From: Poseidonocella sp. HB161398 | GTDB taxonomy: Bacteria; Pseudomonadota; Alphaproteobacteria; Rhodobacterales; Rhodobacteraceae | Direction: 5' to 3' | NCBI RefSeq assembly: GCF_005870025.1 | Contig: NZ_VATA01000004.1 | Span: 1-64,000 of the forward strand | Length of the DNA: 64,000 nt | Shown: in pieces, positions 44,825 to 52,847 of the stretch | How positions within the stretch are numbered: the first letter of the stretch is position 1 | Layout: the number at the start of each line of letters is the position of its first letter | Made by a program: the position numbers and the translations under genes | The notes under the pieces: generated by a model | What the model was told of the DNA's origin: nothing | Databases searched by the model: none | The model's input: only the letters and a program-made list of their open reading frames with translations

Positions 44825-46126
44825 GTGGCTGGATATCTCGAAGATCTGGACGAACTCATTCTAAAATGCCGAAATAGAAGCGCGAGAGAGTACATTCGTG
44901 AAGCCGTTGCGAGTTATCGCGCGGAAGCATACCGCTCATCCATTGTCTCGTGCTGGGTAGCGGTTTGCTATGACCTTATTGAAAAGCTCCGCGAACTTTC
45001 ACTGGCAGGAGACAAGCAAGCAACTGACAAAATAGAGGTTTTGGATCGCATACACCGCACCAACGACTTACCGCAATCACTTAAATTCGAGAAGGAAATT
45101 TTGGAGTTTGCACGTGACAAGATTGAGATAATCTCCGCGATTGAATGCGAAGACTTGAAGCGGATACTTCAAGATCGTCATCGGTGCGCACATCCATCTC
45201 TTAATGCTGAAGGCGAACAGTATTCGCCCCCTGCGGAACTGGCGCGCCTACATATCCACTCGGCCGTAACACACCTTTTACAGCATGAACCTGCCCAGGG
45301 AAAATTTGCACTGGATCGCGTTCTTTCTCAGATCCAATCAGAATATTTTCCCAGCTCTCGGACTGATATACTTCGGACGTTTCAGAATGGTCCAATTCGC
45401 AGAGCGCGCCCGTCTTTGGTGCGAGCTCTAATTTCCGTTCTTTTGAAAGATCTTTTCTTAAAAGAGAACGAAACCCATGACCAGATGGTAAAGTTAGTAG
45501 CGTCACTGAACTCCATCAATACAATGCATCGCACTGTATATTCTGATAGGAGTGCGGAAATTCTTCCAGCAATCGTTTCACGGGTGTCAGATAAGGATTT
45601 GCACCGAGTGGCGTACAGAATATCAAAACTCAGTGACGGATGGGACTTCCTAGAAGTGATGCAGAAAAGCAGAATTCAAAGGTACGTGGAGAAAATTCCG
45701 ACCGATCAATTTGTCATGATACCCTCTCTTCTGAGCTTTCCTCCACTTAACGCCTCCGCAACCAATAGAGTGAAATTTGCGGCCATTGATGATATTGAAG
45801 AGATATTCCCATTTTCCGTTCCGGAAGAAATCATAGATCGAACGATCAAGCTATATCATTCATCGCGAAATTATCATCAAGCAAATAGAATAGCGCGCAC
45901 TCTCCAAGTTTTTTCCCTTTCATTCGGTGCCGATCATGTAGACTTATTGCTGTCGACGGCTAAAGAGAATGACCAAGTCACCGAAAGTTTCGAATTCCCC
46001 AACCTGCTCCTAGAAATAAAGAAGAATAAATCACAAGGCCTCAGGGACCTGGATCATCTACTTCGCGAAAACGGCCTGGAAAGATTCTGTGAATTAATTC
46101 AAGATGAAGAAAATCCTCAAGACTAG
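44825..46126 (+). CDS. HEPN-like protein with R-x4-H motif, moron
   Basis: A 433-residue protein with a GTG start after AAGAGAG. Residues about 10-125 are four to five helices ending in LQDRHRCAHPS, giving R118-x4-H123, the metal-independent RNase motif of HEPN domains; the preceding helix SIVSCWVAVCYDLIEKLREL fits the HEPN bundle. The rest (about 150-433) is helical and unrecognised. The gene is much AT-richer than its neighbours and converges on the recombination operon. HEPN RNases commonly act in toxin-antitoxin and anti-phage systems. No antitoxin is adjacent. The HEPN call is made from motif and helix pattern only. Confidence 0.65.
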   Translation: MAGYLEDLDELILKCRNRSAREYIREAVASYRAEAYRSSIVSCWVAVCYDLIEKLRELSLAGDKQATDKIEVLDRIHRTNDLPQSLKFEKEILEFARDKIEIISAIECEDLKRILQDRHRCAHPSLNAEGEQYSPPAELARLHIHSAVTHLLQHEPAQGKFALDRVLSQIQSEYFPSSRTDILRTFQNGPIRRARPSLVRALISVLLKDLFLKENETHDQMVKLVASLNSINTMHRTVYSDRSAEILPAIVSRVSDKDLHRVAYRISKLSDGWDFLEVMQKSRIQRYVEKIPTDQFVMIPSLLSFPPLNASATNRVKFAAIDDIEEIFPFSVPEEIIDRTIKLYHSSRNYHQANRIARTLQVFSLSFGADHVDLLLSTAKENDQVTESFEFPNLLLEIKKNKSQGLRDLDHLLRENGLERFCELIQDEENPQD

Positions 46127-46152
46127 TTCCTGTTTCGACTTTTCGAATTCCG

Positions 46153-46980
46153 CTATCGCTCCTTAGCTTTGTAAACCCGCCACGCGCTGCACGCCTCGCC
46201 GGGCGCGGGCTGGTCGAACCGGGCACAGTGCCACCCGCCGCGCTCGGTCGGGCACGCGTGCGCGCAGGTCATGCATCTGGCCTCGACGCCCGCGCTGGCC
46301 CAGCACGCATCGCGCTTGAAGCAGCTTCGGCACCGCCAGTCGTCCACGCTCGCGGCGACCTTCTCGGCGTCGCCGTTCAGCGCACGCTCGATGCGCGAGC
46401 ACTGCTCCGACCACACGAGCTGGTCGAACTCCACGATCTCGTCGTGGTAGCTGCTGTCATTCTTGCAGTAGGCGATGAAGTACGCGCGCCGGAAGCCGGA
46501 CATGCCCATCATCATCTGCAACTGTTCGTAGTAGCCGGGATGGCTCTTCTGGATGCCGTGCTTGACGAACTTGTTCCAGCTCGCCTTGTTCATCGACTTC
46601 ACTTCGAGGATCAGCACCTCCGCGCCGTCCCGGTCGTCCAGCGCAATTTGGCCATCCATGTGCGTCTTGATGTGCCCGCCGAGAAGCTCGTAAGTCCATT
46701 GCTGGCCGGTCTCGGGATCGCGGTCCCAAACCGTCATCTGCGCCTTGCGCTTGAGATCGGCCACGACAAGGGTTTCGATCCTGTGCCCGAGCTGGAATAT
46801 CCGGGCGAGCCTGGGCTCGGGCGGCGTGTCGGGAAAGCCCCGAAGCGAATAGGCCAGATAGGCATCGCAGGGCGAGCCGATGCCCGAGGCCCCGATATAT
46901 GCGCGTGCCTTGCGCTTGTCCTGATCTGCGAAGTAGCCCGCGTCGATCCGGTCCAGGACAAAGGTCGGCTCCATGGTCAC
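46153..46980 (-). CDS. Cas4/YqaJ-like exonuclease (PD-(D/E)XK, Cys cluster)
   Basis: A 275-residue protein; GTG start at 46980 is best spaced from AAAGGA, with ATG six bases later as the alternative. It has D109 in HMDGQIAL, then LILEVKS (E126-x-K128), then YYEQLQMMM, the core of the RecB/YqaJ-like exonucleases. A Cys before the core (GIGSPC38) and a C-terminal cluster (CRSCFKRDAC, CMTCAHAC) resemble the Cas4/AddB iron-sulphur arrangement. It probably resects DNA ends for annealing by the Sak4-like protein. Last gene of the operon that begins at 49135. Confidence 0.8.
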   Translation of the reverse strand: MTMEPTFVLDRIDAGYFADQDKRKARAYIGASGIGSPCDAYLAYSLRGFPDTPPEPRLARIFQLGHRIETLVVADLKRKAQMTVWDRDPETGQQWTYELLGGHIKTHMDGQIALDDRDGAEVLILEVKSMNKASWNKFVKHGIQKSHPGYYEQLQMMMGMSGFRRAYFIAYCKNDSSYHDEIVEFDQLVWSEQCSRIERALNGDAEKVAASVDDWRCRSCFKRDACWASAGVEARCMTCAHACPTERGGWHCARFDQPAPGEACSAWRVYKAKER

Positions 46981-46994
46981 GCGCTCGTTCCTTT

Positions 46995-47052
46995 CGAAAA
47001 AAGCGAGGAAGCGGCCCCGCTCAGGGGGGGACCATTCAGGGTCCGCTTCCTC
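46995..47052 (-). terminator. Terminator just before the exonuclease gene
   Basis: A 10-bp perfect outer stem (GAGGAAGCGG/CCGCTTCCTC, 47005-47052) encloses a smaller CCCC/GGGG stem. On the minus strand it is followed by GCTTTTTTC and then by the exonuclease Shine-Dalgarno. Same 'terminator right before a gene' design as in the left arm. Confidence 0.68.
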
Positions 47053-47104
47053 TGGCCTGAACCAGCCGCTCGCGTCAGGCGCGGGAGGCGGCGGCAGGCC
47101 CAGG

Positions 47105-47275
47105 TCATCTCATGGTACTTTGGCGCGCGTGGTCCCGCTCAAGCTCGGCAATCCGGTAGGCCGCTGCCTCCTCGTCGCCGTCCTTGAGCGCATCCATCTT
47201 GCGCATCACGTCCAGCGCGAGACGGATGCTCGCAGGGTCATCGACCGACTGGATGTTCTGCTGGAAGGTGCCCAT
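47105..47275 (-). CDS. Small protein, 56 aa, in the recombination operon
   Basis: ATG lies 17 bp after the SSB-like stop. The peptide starts MGTFQQNIQSVDDPAS, continues as a charged helix (LALDVMRKMDALKDGDEEAA) and ends HARQSTMR. Same strand and phase of operon as the flanking genes. Coding character (GC at third positions, no rare features) supports a real gene; the family is unknown. Confidence 0.55.
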   Translation of the reverse strand: MGTFQQNIQSVDDPASIRLALDVMRKMDALKDGDEEAAAYRIAELERDHARQSTMR

Positions 47276-47292
47276 GAATGGCTCACGCGCGC

Positions 47293-47757
47293 TCAGAAAG
47301 GGATGTGGTCATCGAGCTTGCCGCGCCCGCCGCCACCGTCCTTGCTCGCATCGGCAGGCGCGAAGAAGCGCTTCACCTCGCGGGGCGTGATGCTCTTGCC
47401 TTCCTTGTTCGTGAAAGGCTTGCCGTTGCCGATGTAGATGCCCACGCGCAGGTCGTTGAGCGTGTCCACGGAGCCGGGCTTGTCGGGGTTTCGGTGGCCG
47501 CCGTGCAGCAGGAAAGCCTTGAGCTGGCGGCGCGCGATGTCCTGCGCCTGATCGCTCGGGTGCTTGATGTTGAAGCCCGTGGTGATCGAGCCCGATGCGT
47601 TCTTGAGCGTGACCACCAAGCGGCGGCCTCGGCCATCGGCCACGTCCTCGATCTTCGCGCCGCTCGACGTGACGATATGCTCGCCCAGCTCCAGCGGAGC
47701 GAAGTCATCGGGTTCCACATCGGTCAGGTCGAGGTCTTCAAATCCACTCCAGCTCAT
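47293..47757 (-). CDS. SSB-like single-stranded DNA-binding protein
   Basis: A 154-residue protein from an ATG overlapping the Sak4 stop by 4 nt. It ends in GKLDDHIPF, closely like the acidic SSB C-terminal tip (DDDIPF) that recruits partner proteins. The central part (LVVTLKNASGSITTGFNI … LRVGIYIGNGKPFTNKEGKS) is beta-rich as expected of an OB fold. Adjacency to Sak4-like and exonuclease genes supports a role in phage recombination or replication. Confidence 0.7.
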   Translation of the reverse strand: MSWSGFEDLDLTDVEPDDFAPLELGEHIVTSSGAKIEDVADGRGRRLVVTLKNASGSITTGFNIKHPSDQAQDIARRQLKAFLLHGGHRNPDKPGSVDTLNDLRVGIYIGNGKPFTNKEGKSITPREVKRFFAPADASKDGGGGRGKLDDHIPF

Positions 47758-48566
47758 GCGTCTGCGCCTTCCGTTTCGGGGGTTTTCAGCTTGGTCGTGA
47801 ACGCCGACCACTCTTCATCCGACATGCCCATGCGTTCGAGCAGGGACGTGATGTCGTCACATTTCTCGTAGGCGGCCACGCGCCCGCGCGGGTCGCGCAC
47901 CTTGCCGTGCCAGCCGCTCACCTCGTCGGTGACGATGTACCGGCTCACGGTGGGCGGGCCGTCCTTGGACGGGTCCGTGCGGCGCACGCCGCAGAGCACG
48001 TGGTCGAAGATGCTCGGAAGCTGCTTCGCGACCTGCTTGCCCTTCACCATCGGCCAGTATTGCGCCTTGTCGTTGATGTCCGTGTCCTCGCGGGCGAGGC
48101 ACGACACGTAGACATGCACGGGCAGATCGCGGACCCACTTGAGTGCGCCCATCATCACCCGCGCGTATTCGTTCCACATCGCGAAGCCGTTCTTCTCGTC
48201 GCGATACTTCTCTTCCAGCTCGTCGCCGAGCCGGTCGGCAAGCTCGGTCAGGCTGTCGATGGCGAGCCAGTTGTAGCCGTGCTTCTCCAGATAGCCGGGC
48301 TGGCCGATCTCGCGCATGATCCCCCGGAAGGAATACTCGCCCGTGTCCGGGTCTTCCTTTCCGTTCCAGCTCGTGAACGGCACGTAGTCGATGGACACAT
48401 CTTCGACCGAGCGCAGGCCGCTCTCGCCGGAGATGATCAGGCCGCGCCCGTAGCGGGCCTGGAAGTGGCGGCACTGGTAGGTCTTGCCGAAGCCGTGGTG
48501 CGCGTAGAGCAGGACTTTGTGGCCCTTGGTCTCGGACGGGTCGTCGGTGGAGCGGATGCGCAGCAT
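47754..48566 (-). CDS. Sak4-like RecA-fold ATPase (phage single-strand annealing)
   Basis: A 270-residue protein. Walker A AHHGFGKT (22-29), then a strand LIISGESGLRSVED, Walker B-like WLAIDSLTELAD, and a further strand VHVYVSCLAR match the compact RecA-fold phage ATPases of the Sak4/AAA_24 group. Known: Sak4 proteins promote annealing with phage SSB. Here SSB-like and exonuclease genes follow at once. ATG overlaps the upstream stop (TGATG). Confidence 0.8.
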   Translation of the reverse strand: MLRIRSTDDPSETKGHKVLLYAHHGFGKTYQCRHFQARYGRGLIISGESGLRSVEDVSIDYVPFTSWNGKEDPDTGEYSFRGIMREIGQPGYLEKHGYNWLAIDSLTELADRLGDELEEKYRDEKNGFAMWNEYARVMMGALKWVRDLPVHVYVSCLAREDTDINDKAQYWPMVKGKQVAKQLPSIFDHVLCGVRRTDPSKDGPPTVSRYIVTDEVSGWHGKVRDPRGRVAAYEKCDDITSLLERMGMSDEEWSAFTTKLKTPETEGADA

Positions 48567-49135
48567 CAGGCAGTCCCTCCCGCAGTGGCGTCATCGGTGT
48601 GCGTGCGGTTGACGGTGATCTTGATCCCGCCCGAGCCGACCGAGCGTGCAGGCTCGAAGAGGCTGCGCACGTCGGGCTGCATTTCTTCGTAGAGGTCGCT
48701 GTCCACAGCGTACTTCTCGCGGATGAACGGCGGCATGGCCTCGGTGCTGCCGTAGTTCTCGGCCACAATCTCGCGCAGCTTGTCGCCGTCCCAGCGCACG
48801 CGCTCGCGCGCCTCGAAGCCGACCTCGTGCGTGCCGGTGTCGATGCTATGGGACGTGCCGGGCTTCTCGTCCCAGCCGGTGCCGCTGACGAAGGTGTGGA
48901 GCATCGCGCCGCTCAGGTCCTTGAGCTTGGCCTTGGTGGCCGCAAGCTCGTCTTCGAGCGTCTCCATCTGCCCGGCCATGTAGCCGAGCTTGGATTTCAG
49001 TTCCGCCGTCGCCTCGCTGTCGGGCATGATGGCGGGCGCGGGCTCAAAGGGGAGCGTGTCCGCCTCGGGAGCGGGGGCATCCTCGGCTTCGGAGCCGTCT
49101 TCCAGAATGGACCAGGGGTCTTTCAAGTCGCTCAA
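48566..49135 (-). CDS. Unknown first gene of the recombination operon, 189 aa
   Basis: The start is set at TTG 49135 because AAGGAGG lies 5 nt upstream. An upstream GTG (49183) would lie inside operator O2 and lacks a Shine-Dalgarno. The N terminus is acidic and Pro-rich. Residues 45-75 are coiled coil (ELKSKLGYMAGQMETLEDEL), and the C-terminal domain is compact (YGSTEAMPPFIREKYAVDSD). Similar proteins precede Sak4-type ATPases in phages in my recollection, with no known activity. Confidence 0.65.
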   Translation of the reverse strand: MSDLKDPWSILEDGSEAEDAPAPEADTLPFEPAPAIMPDSEATAELKSKLGYMAGQMETLEDELAATKAKLKDLSGAMLHTFVSGTGWDEKPGTSHSIDTGTHEVGFEARERVRWDGDKLREIVAENYGSTEAMPPFIREKYAVDSDLYEEMQPDVRSLFEPARSVGSGGIKITVNRTHTDDATAGGTA

Positions 49136-49164
49136 GGCCGCCTCCTTCTCCGGTGCTTGATTTG

Positions 49165-49178
49165 ACACCTTTAGGTGT
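49165..49178. promoter_or_regulatory. Operator O2 between cro-like gene and recombination operon
   Basis: ACACCTTTAGGTGT in the 86-bp gap between divergent starts (49135 and 49222). It overlaps TTGACA at 49162-49167, a possible -35 of the rightward (cro-like) promoter, though the matching -10 is weak. Binding here could repress both directions. Confidence 0.7.
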
Positions 49179-49221
49179 GCCACAAGTGCGACAGGCGCGT
49201 AAAGACCCCTTGGAGAAAAAT

Positions 49222-49422
49222 ATGCACGATGCCGTAAAGCTGAATGTCGCGCGCCTCATCGAAGATTGTGGAGGACCGCGGCAAGTGGCGATTATCACTG
49301 GAAAATCCAGGACCGCCCCTTATCGCTGGATCAAGACCGGATACCTCGCGGCTGAACACCTCGCCGCGATCAAGGCCGCCTGCCCCACGCTCGATCTCGA
49401 TGCATACTTCGAGCCTGCCTGA
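49222..49422 (+). CDS. Cro-like HTH regulator, 66 aa
   Basis: ATG follows TGGAGAAAAAT. The protein is almost entirely a lambda-Cro/CI-type helix-turn-helix: LNVARLIEDCGGPRQVAIIT, GKSRTAPYRWIKTGYLAAEH, then a closing helix. Size and position (first rightward gene opposite the recombination operon, beside O2) fit a Cro. It is the best candidate reader of the ACACC-N4-GGTGT operators. No classical larger CI with a peptidase domain is visible in the window. Confidence 0.8.
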   Translation: MHDAVKLNVARLIEDCGGPRQVAIITGKSRTAPYRWIKTGYLAAEHLAAIKAACPTLDLDAYFEPA

Positions 49423-49442
49423 CACCTGAGGGACACCTAAGG
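49421..49442. promoter_or_regulatory. Two ACACCT half-operators before the primase gene
   Basis: GACACCT occurs twice in direct orientation, 11 bp apart, from the cro-like stop to 30 bp before the primase start. They resemble half-sites of the O1-O4 palindrome. Spacing is one helical turn, so cooperative or weak binding is conceivable; otherwise chance. Confidence 0.35.
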
Positions 49443-49470
49443 AGACGGCCACAAGAGGGAGCTGGCGCGT

Positions 49471-51447
49471 ATGGACCGGCTGGAAGCCGCGCTGCAATAC
49501 TATGAGCGTGGATGGGCGATCATCCCCATTCACCCGGAGACGAAGAAGCCCACGGTCAAGTGGAAGGACTACCAGACAAGCCCGCCCACGGAGGAACAGC
49601 TCGAAGCGTGGTGGACCAAATGGCCCGACGCGGAGATGGCCATCATCACGGGGGCGGTCAGCGGCCTCGTCGTCGTGGACTGCGACAGCCCCGATGCCCT
49701 CGAAGCCGCACGCGCTCTCGGCTGGCACTCGCCGATCCAGGTCAGGACCAAGCGCGGGCGGCACTTCTACTTCGAGCACCCGCGCGACGGCGAATGGCGC
49801 GGACCCGCAGCAGGCTCGACCACGCGCGGCGTGCGCTGGCCCAAGGTGCCGGGGCTCGATTTCAGGGGCGACGGAAGCTACGCCCTGCTGCCCCCCTCGA
49901 CCGGCTACGAATGGGACGTTCCATCCGGCCTGGCCGCCGAGGATGACGCGCCCATGTGGGAGGACTGGACGCCTCCCGTGGAGGAGCTGGCCCCCGGCGA
50001 GTTCGACCTTGGCGCACTCGACCTCACCGACCTCGAACCTTCCCAGCCCGGAGAGTACCTGACCGAATGGGAACGCACGCGCACCTACATCCGCGAGCAC
50101 TTCCCCGAAACTGGCCTCGTCCCCACCGGCCAGGGGAACGGGCGGAACGAGCGCGTGATGCGCGCGGCCAGCGATGCGGTCATGGCCGGGTGCTTCGGCG
50201 AGCCCCTGCGCGTGCGCGTGCGCGCGTTCATGGACGAGTTCTTCGAAGACCACCTGGAGCCCGAGAAGTTCGAAGCCACCTGCCGGTCGATGGAGGAAGC
50301 CGAGCGGAGGAACCACCCCGAGCGCTTCGACGCCGATGGCAAGTACATCCCCCGCGAGGAGAGCGTGAGCCTGCCCGCGCCCGAGGCCAGCGAGGAGGAG
50401 GAGGAGGAGGAGGAGGAGGAGGAGCCCGCTCCCCAGCGCCTCATCCGCATGGAGGATCGCAAGGCCCTGCAAGAGCGGGCCGCGGCCACCACCTTCCTGA
50501 TCGAGCCCTGGCTGCCGCCGCGCACCATCGTTCAGGTCTACGGCTATAGCGGCCATGGCAAGAGCCTCTTCGTGCAGCACGCGCTCGCCGCGCTTGCGTC
50601 GGGCCAGCCGACCTTCGGCCCCTTCGGGATCACGACGCCCGCGCGCGTGCTCTACCTGGACTTCGAGAACGGGATGGCCACGCTCGGCAGGCGGCTCGAC
50701 GCGCTCTGGGCCGCGCACGGCGACACCGGGGACCGGCTCAACATCTGGACCCCGTTCCTCACGGGGGAGGCCGGGATCAACCTGCGTTCGGCGGACGGCC
50801 TGTCGAGGCTAAAGAAGCTGTGCAACGAGAACGAGCCCGATGTCGTGGTGATCGACACCATCCGCTCGGCCTTCCCCGGCTTGCAGGAGAATGCCTCCGA
50901 AGATTGGGCGCGCGTGAACCAGATCGCGCTTGCCCTGCGCAACGCGGGCGCGAGCGTGATCATGCTCCACCACGCGAACAAGCCGGGCGAGAGCGGCGTC
51001 GGGCGGGAGGCCGGGAACACCAACCAGCTCACCGTGCTGGAGACGCAGATCAGGGTGGCCCAGGTCTTCAAGTCGGAGGACGAGGCCAAGCTCAAGGCGG
51101 GCATCCACGACGAGACCTACCCCGAGCCGATCTGGCCGAGGCTGGAGGCCAAGACATCCGATCTGGGAAGGGGCTGGCGCTTGCTCATGGTCTGCGAGGT
51201 TCGCTACGGCAAGGTGCGCGAGTGGTCGGACAATCACGATCCGGTCCAGTGGATCGGCTACGCGGCCAACGACGACACCGGAGAACACCGTGTTGTGTCG
51301 TCGCTGTCCACGCGCCAGCGCGCCGTCCAGATGCACAGGGAGCGGGGGATCGAGCCGCACGAGATTGCAGCCTACCTCAACCGCCCCATGAGCGTGGTCA
51401 ATCACTGGCTCGGGATCACCGAAGACAGGTCGAGCCCGTCCGAGTAG
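49471..51447 (+). CDS. Primase-polymerase / RepA-like helicase fusion
   Basis: A 658-residue protein. The N-terminal prim-pol domain has YYERGWAIIPIHPETKKP, the catalytic acidic pair VVVDCD (D70, D72) and RGRHFYF (H98). A linker carries 11 consecutive Glu (308-318, from a GAG run). The C-terminal RecA-type helicase has GYSGHGKS (358-365), a Walker B VVVIDT and HHANK, as in RepA/AAA_25 hexameric helicases. A short HTH-like tail follows (IEPHEIAAYLNRPMSVVNHW). It probably initiates phage DNA replication by unwinding and priming near the repeat region at 52523. Confidence 0.85.
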   Translation: MDRLEAALQYYERGWAIIPIHPETKKPTVKWKDYQTSPPTEEQLEAWWTKWPDAEMAIITGAVSGLVVVDCDSPDALEAARALGWHSPIQVRTKRGRHFYFEHPRDGEWRGPAAGSTTRGVRWPKVPGLDFRGDGSYALLPPSTGYEWDVPSGLAAEDDAPMWEDWTPPVEELAPGEFDLGALDLTDLEPSQPGEYLTEWERTRTYIREHFPETGLVPTGQGNGRNERVMRAASDAVMAGCFGEPLRVRVRAFMDEFFEDHLEPEKFEATCRSMEEAERRNHPERFDADGKYIPREESVSLPAPEASEEEEEEEEEEEPAPQRLIRMEDRKALQERAAATTFLIEPWLPPRTIVQVYGYSGHGKSLFVQHALAALASGQPTFGPFGITTPARVLYLDFENGMATLGRRLDALWAAHGDTGDRLNIWTPFLTGEAGINLRSADGLSRLKKLCNENEPDVVVIDTIRSAFPGLQENASEDWARVNQIALALRNAGASVIMLHHANKPGESGVGREAGNTNQLTVLETQIRVAQVFKSEDEAKLKAGIHDETYPEPIWPRLEAKTSDLGRGWRLLMVCEVRYGKVREWSDNHDPVQWIGYAANDDTGEHRVVSSLSTRQRAVQMHRERGIEPHEIAAYLNRPMSVVNHWLGITEDRSSPSE

Positions 51448-51887
51448 CAGTCCACCATGTCGAGCGTGGGCGCGTGCTCCATGGCCCAGAGCATCCCCTC
51501 GGCGAGCAGCCGCTCTTCCGCGGGGGTGCGGTGCCGCCCGGAGGGCGACAGCGCGCGCAGCTTCCGGCGGCTCCTGAACATGCTGGCCAGGGCGCCCTTG
51601 CGCCACGCATAGCGGTCCACCTCCATCCAGCCCGCGCCGTTGGCCTCGGCAAGCTTCTGCACCAGCTCGCGCCGCCAGAGCGTGTTGTCCGAGCGCTGGC
51701 TCTCCATCACCACGACCGTCTCCGCGCTCAGCAGGCGCGCCATGAGCGTGCGGATTTCGGCGGCAACCTCTTCCTGCGGCTCCGGCCCGGTGTGCTTCTT
51801 GATGGCGGGCATCTTGGCCCACGCGCCACCCGAAGGCAGGAAACCGCCACGGGCCGAGGTGCGGACGGACAGCCAGCGCACGCTCAT
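51402..51887 (-). CDS. Hypothetical protein, 161 aa
   Basis: The start overlaps the upstream stop (ATGA at 51884-51887), and the 3' end overlaps the primase 3' end by 46 nt. Basic central region (YAWRKGALASMFRSRRKLRA) after a helix containing RTLMARLLSAETVVVMESQR; acidic C terminus. No recognised domain. Its convergent overlap with the primase means the two transcripts could interfere. Confidence 0.6.
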   Translation of the reverse strand: MSVRWLSVRTSARGGFLPSGGAWAKMPAIKKHTGPEPQEEVAAEIRTLMARLLSAETVVVMESQRSDNTLWRRELVQKLAEANGAGWMEVDRYAWRKGALASMFRSRRKLRALSPSGRHRTPAEERLLAEGMLWAMEHAPTLDMVDCYSDGLDLSSVIPSQ

Positions 51888-52480
51888 GCCCGCAGCTCCG
51901 GGCCGGAATGCCCGCCCGGCGGGGCGAAGATGTCGCCGAAGAGTTCGCCCGGATCGAAGTTGGAGGAGGCACGGCACTGGAAGCCGTTGCCGAAGGTCAG
52001 GTGGTACGGCGTCATGCACTCGGTCCCGAAGTGATGCAGGGCCTCGCACACTGCACGCTCGCGCTTCTGTTGTTCGCGGTCGCGGGCCTCCTTGCTCGTG
52101 TAGCGCTTCTCGCCGCGCTGCTTGGCGGCGGCAGCCAGCCCGCGCTTGATCACGGGCACCACTTCGCTGGCGCGCAGCGCGGTTGTCCAGTTGAAGCGCG
52201 GAACCTCGCACCACAGATGACCGGTCGCCTCGATGCTGTCCTGCCAGCGGCCCCGCCGGTACATGTTCCAGATCACGGCCCTCTGCTGGTCGCCGCTCGG
52301 CGTCATGCGCAGGTCGGCGGTCTCCATCAGCCACAGGGACGGGCCGAGCTTGTCGTGCAGCGCGCGCAGGTAGGCGTGCCGCGCGTCCACGGGATCGTAG
52401 GGCATGAGCGGGCGGTGCCCGATCTCGGGATTGAAGAAGCCGCCGTTGGACGTGCAGCGCAGAGCGATGATGGGGGTCAT
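51884..52480 (-). CDS. Hypothetical protein, 198 aa
   Basis: AAGGAAGG supports the ATG. A mixed alpha/beta protein with a Trp-rich middle (WNMYRRGRWQDSIEATGHLW) and a charged helix (AAKQRGEKRYTSKEARDREQ) around 120-145. I do not recognise it. It starts next to the inverted-repeat/tandem-repeat region and forms a coupled pair with the 161-aa gene, leading away from it. Confidence 0.6.
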   Translation of the reverse strand: MTPIIALRCTSNGGFFNPEIGHRPLMPYDPVDARHAYLRALHDKLGPSLWLMETADLRMTPSGDQQRAVIWNMYRRGRWQDSIEATGHLWCEVPRFNWTTALRASEVVPVIKRGLAAAAKQRGEKRYTSKEARDREQQKRERAVCEALHHFGTECMTPYHLTFGNGFQCRASSNFDPGELFGDIFAPPGGHSGPELRA

Positions 52481-52522
52481 TCCAGGTCCTTCCTTTGGTT
52501 CACGAAAGAAAGTTATTACTGG

Positions 52523-52542
52523 TTAACATTACACCGTTGGGT
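52523..52542 (+). repeat. Left arm of 20-bp perfect inverted repeat
   Basis: TTAACATTACACCGTTGGGT. The exact reverse complement is at 52727-52746, leaving 184 bp between. Contains an ACACC half-operator. Confidence 0.9.
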
Positions 52543-52605
52543 CCTTGGCCCTTGGCCTTTGCCCTTGGTCCTTGGTCCTTGGTCCTTGGCGCTTGCCTTG
52601 GTGCA
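52542..52605 (+). repeat. CCTTGG heptamer tandem repeats (iteron-like)
   Basis: About nine degenerate units of (T/C)CCTTGG, with three perfect adjacent TCCTTGG copies. Two further CCTTGCGGTC copies follow at about 52657 and 52677. Repeats of this kind near a replicative primase-helicase gene are typical of origins. Confidence 0.75.
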
Positions 52606-52724
52606 GTCGCGGTCCCCGACGACGACCCCCCCCAGGGGGGAGGAGGCGGCCCGTCGCCTTGCGGTCTGGGCTTGCCCCCTTGCGGTCGGTCGGATAGGTC
52701 TTGGGCGGCTAGACGTTTGTGAAG

Positions 52725-52738
52725 ACACCCAACGGTGT
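52725..52738. promoter_or_regulatory. Operator O4 within the right inverted-repeat arm
   Basis: ACACCCAACGGTGT, matching the ACACC-N4-GGTGT operators at 4613, 49165 and 57986. The left inverted-repeat arm keeps only one half-site, so the operator is asymmetric between the arms. It faces the plus-strand operon starting at 52860. Confidence 0.55.
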
Positions 52739-52746
52739 AATGTTAA
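52727..52746 (-). repeat. Right arm of 20-bp perfect inverted repeat
   Basis: ACCCAACGGTGTAATGTTAA, exact reverse complement of 52523-52542; matching stops on both sides of the 20 bp. Confidence 0.9.
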
Positions 52747-52816
52747 TCGCGCATTTCCAAAAAAATCAATCCCTTTTCGGTGTCTTTTCTTGATCTTTAG
52801 GTGTCACTCCGTATCA

Positions 52817-52847
52817 CCTACATGCAGGAACCAAGGCAACATGTAGG
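52817..52847. promoter_or_regulatory. CCTACATG / CATGTAGG inverted repeat before the 95-aa gene
   Basis: Two perfect 8-bp arms with a 15-bp centre, ending 12 bp before the ATG at 52860. May be an operator for the adjacent HTH/zinc protein or an mRNA hairpin near the start. Confidence 0.4.

Noticed and set aside
51888-52334. N-terminal extension of the 161-aa gene
   Set aside because: It would read out of frame through the real 198-aa gene; the ATGA overlap at 51884-51887 marks the true start.
52542-52605. CRISPR array or simple VNTR
   Set aside because: Units are 6-7 bp with no spacers, and they lie inside a 20-bp inverted repeat next to replication genes; origin iterons explain it better.
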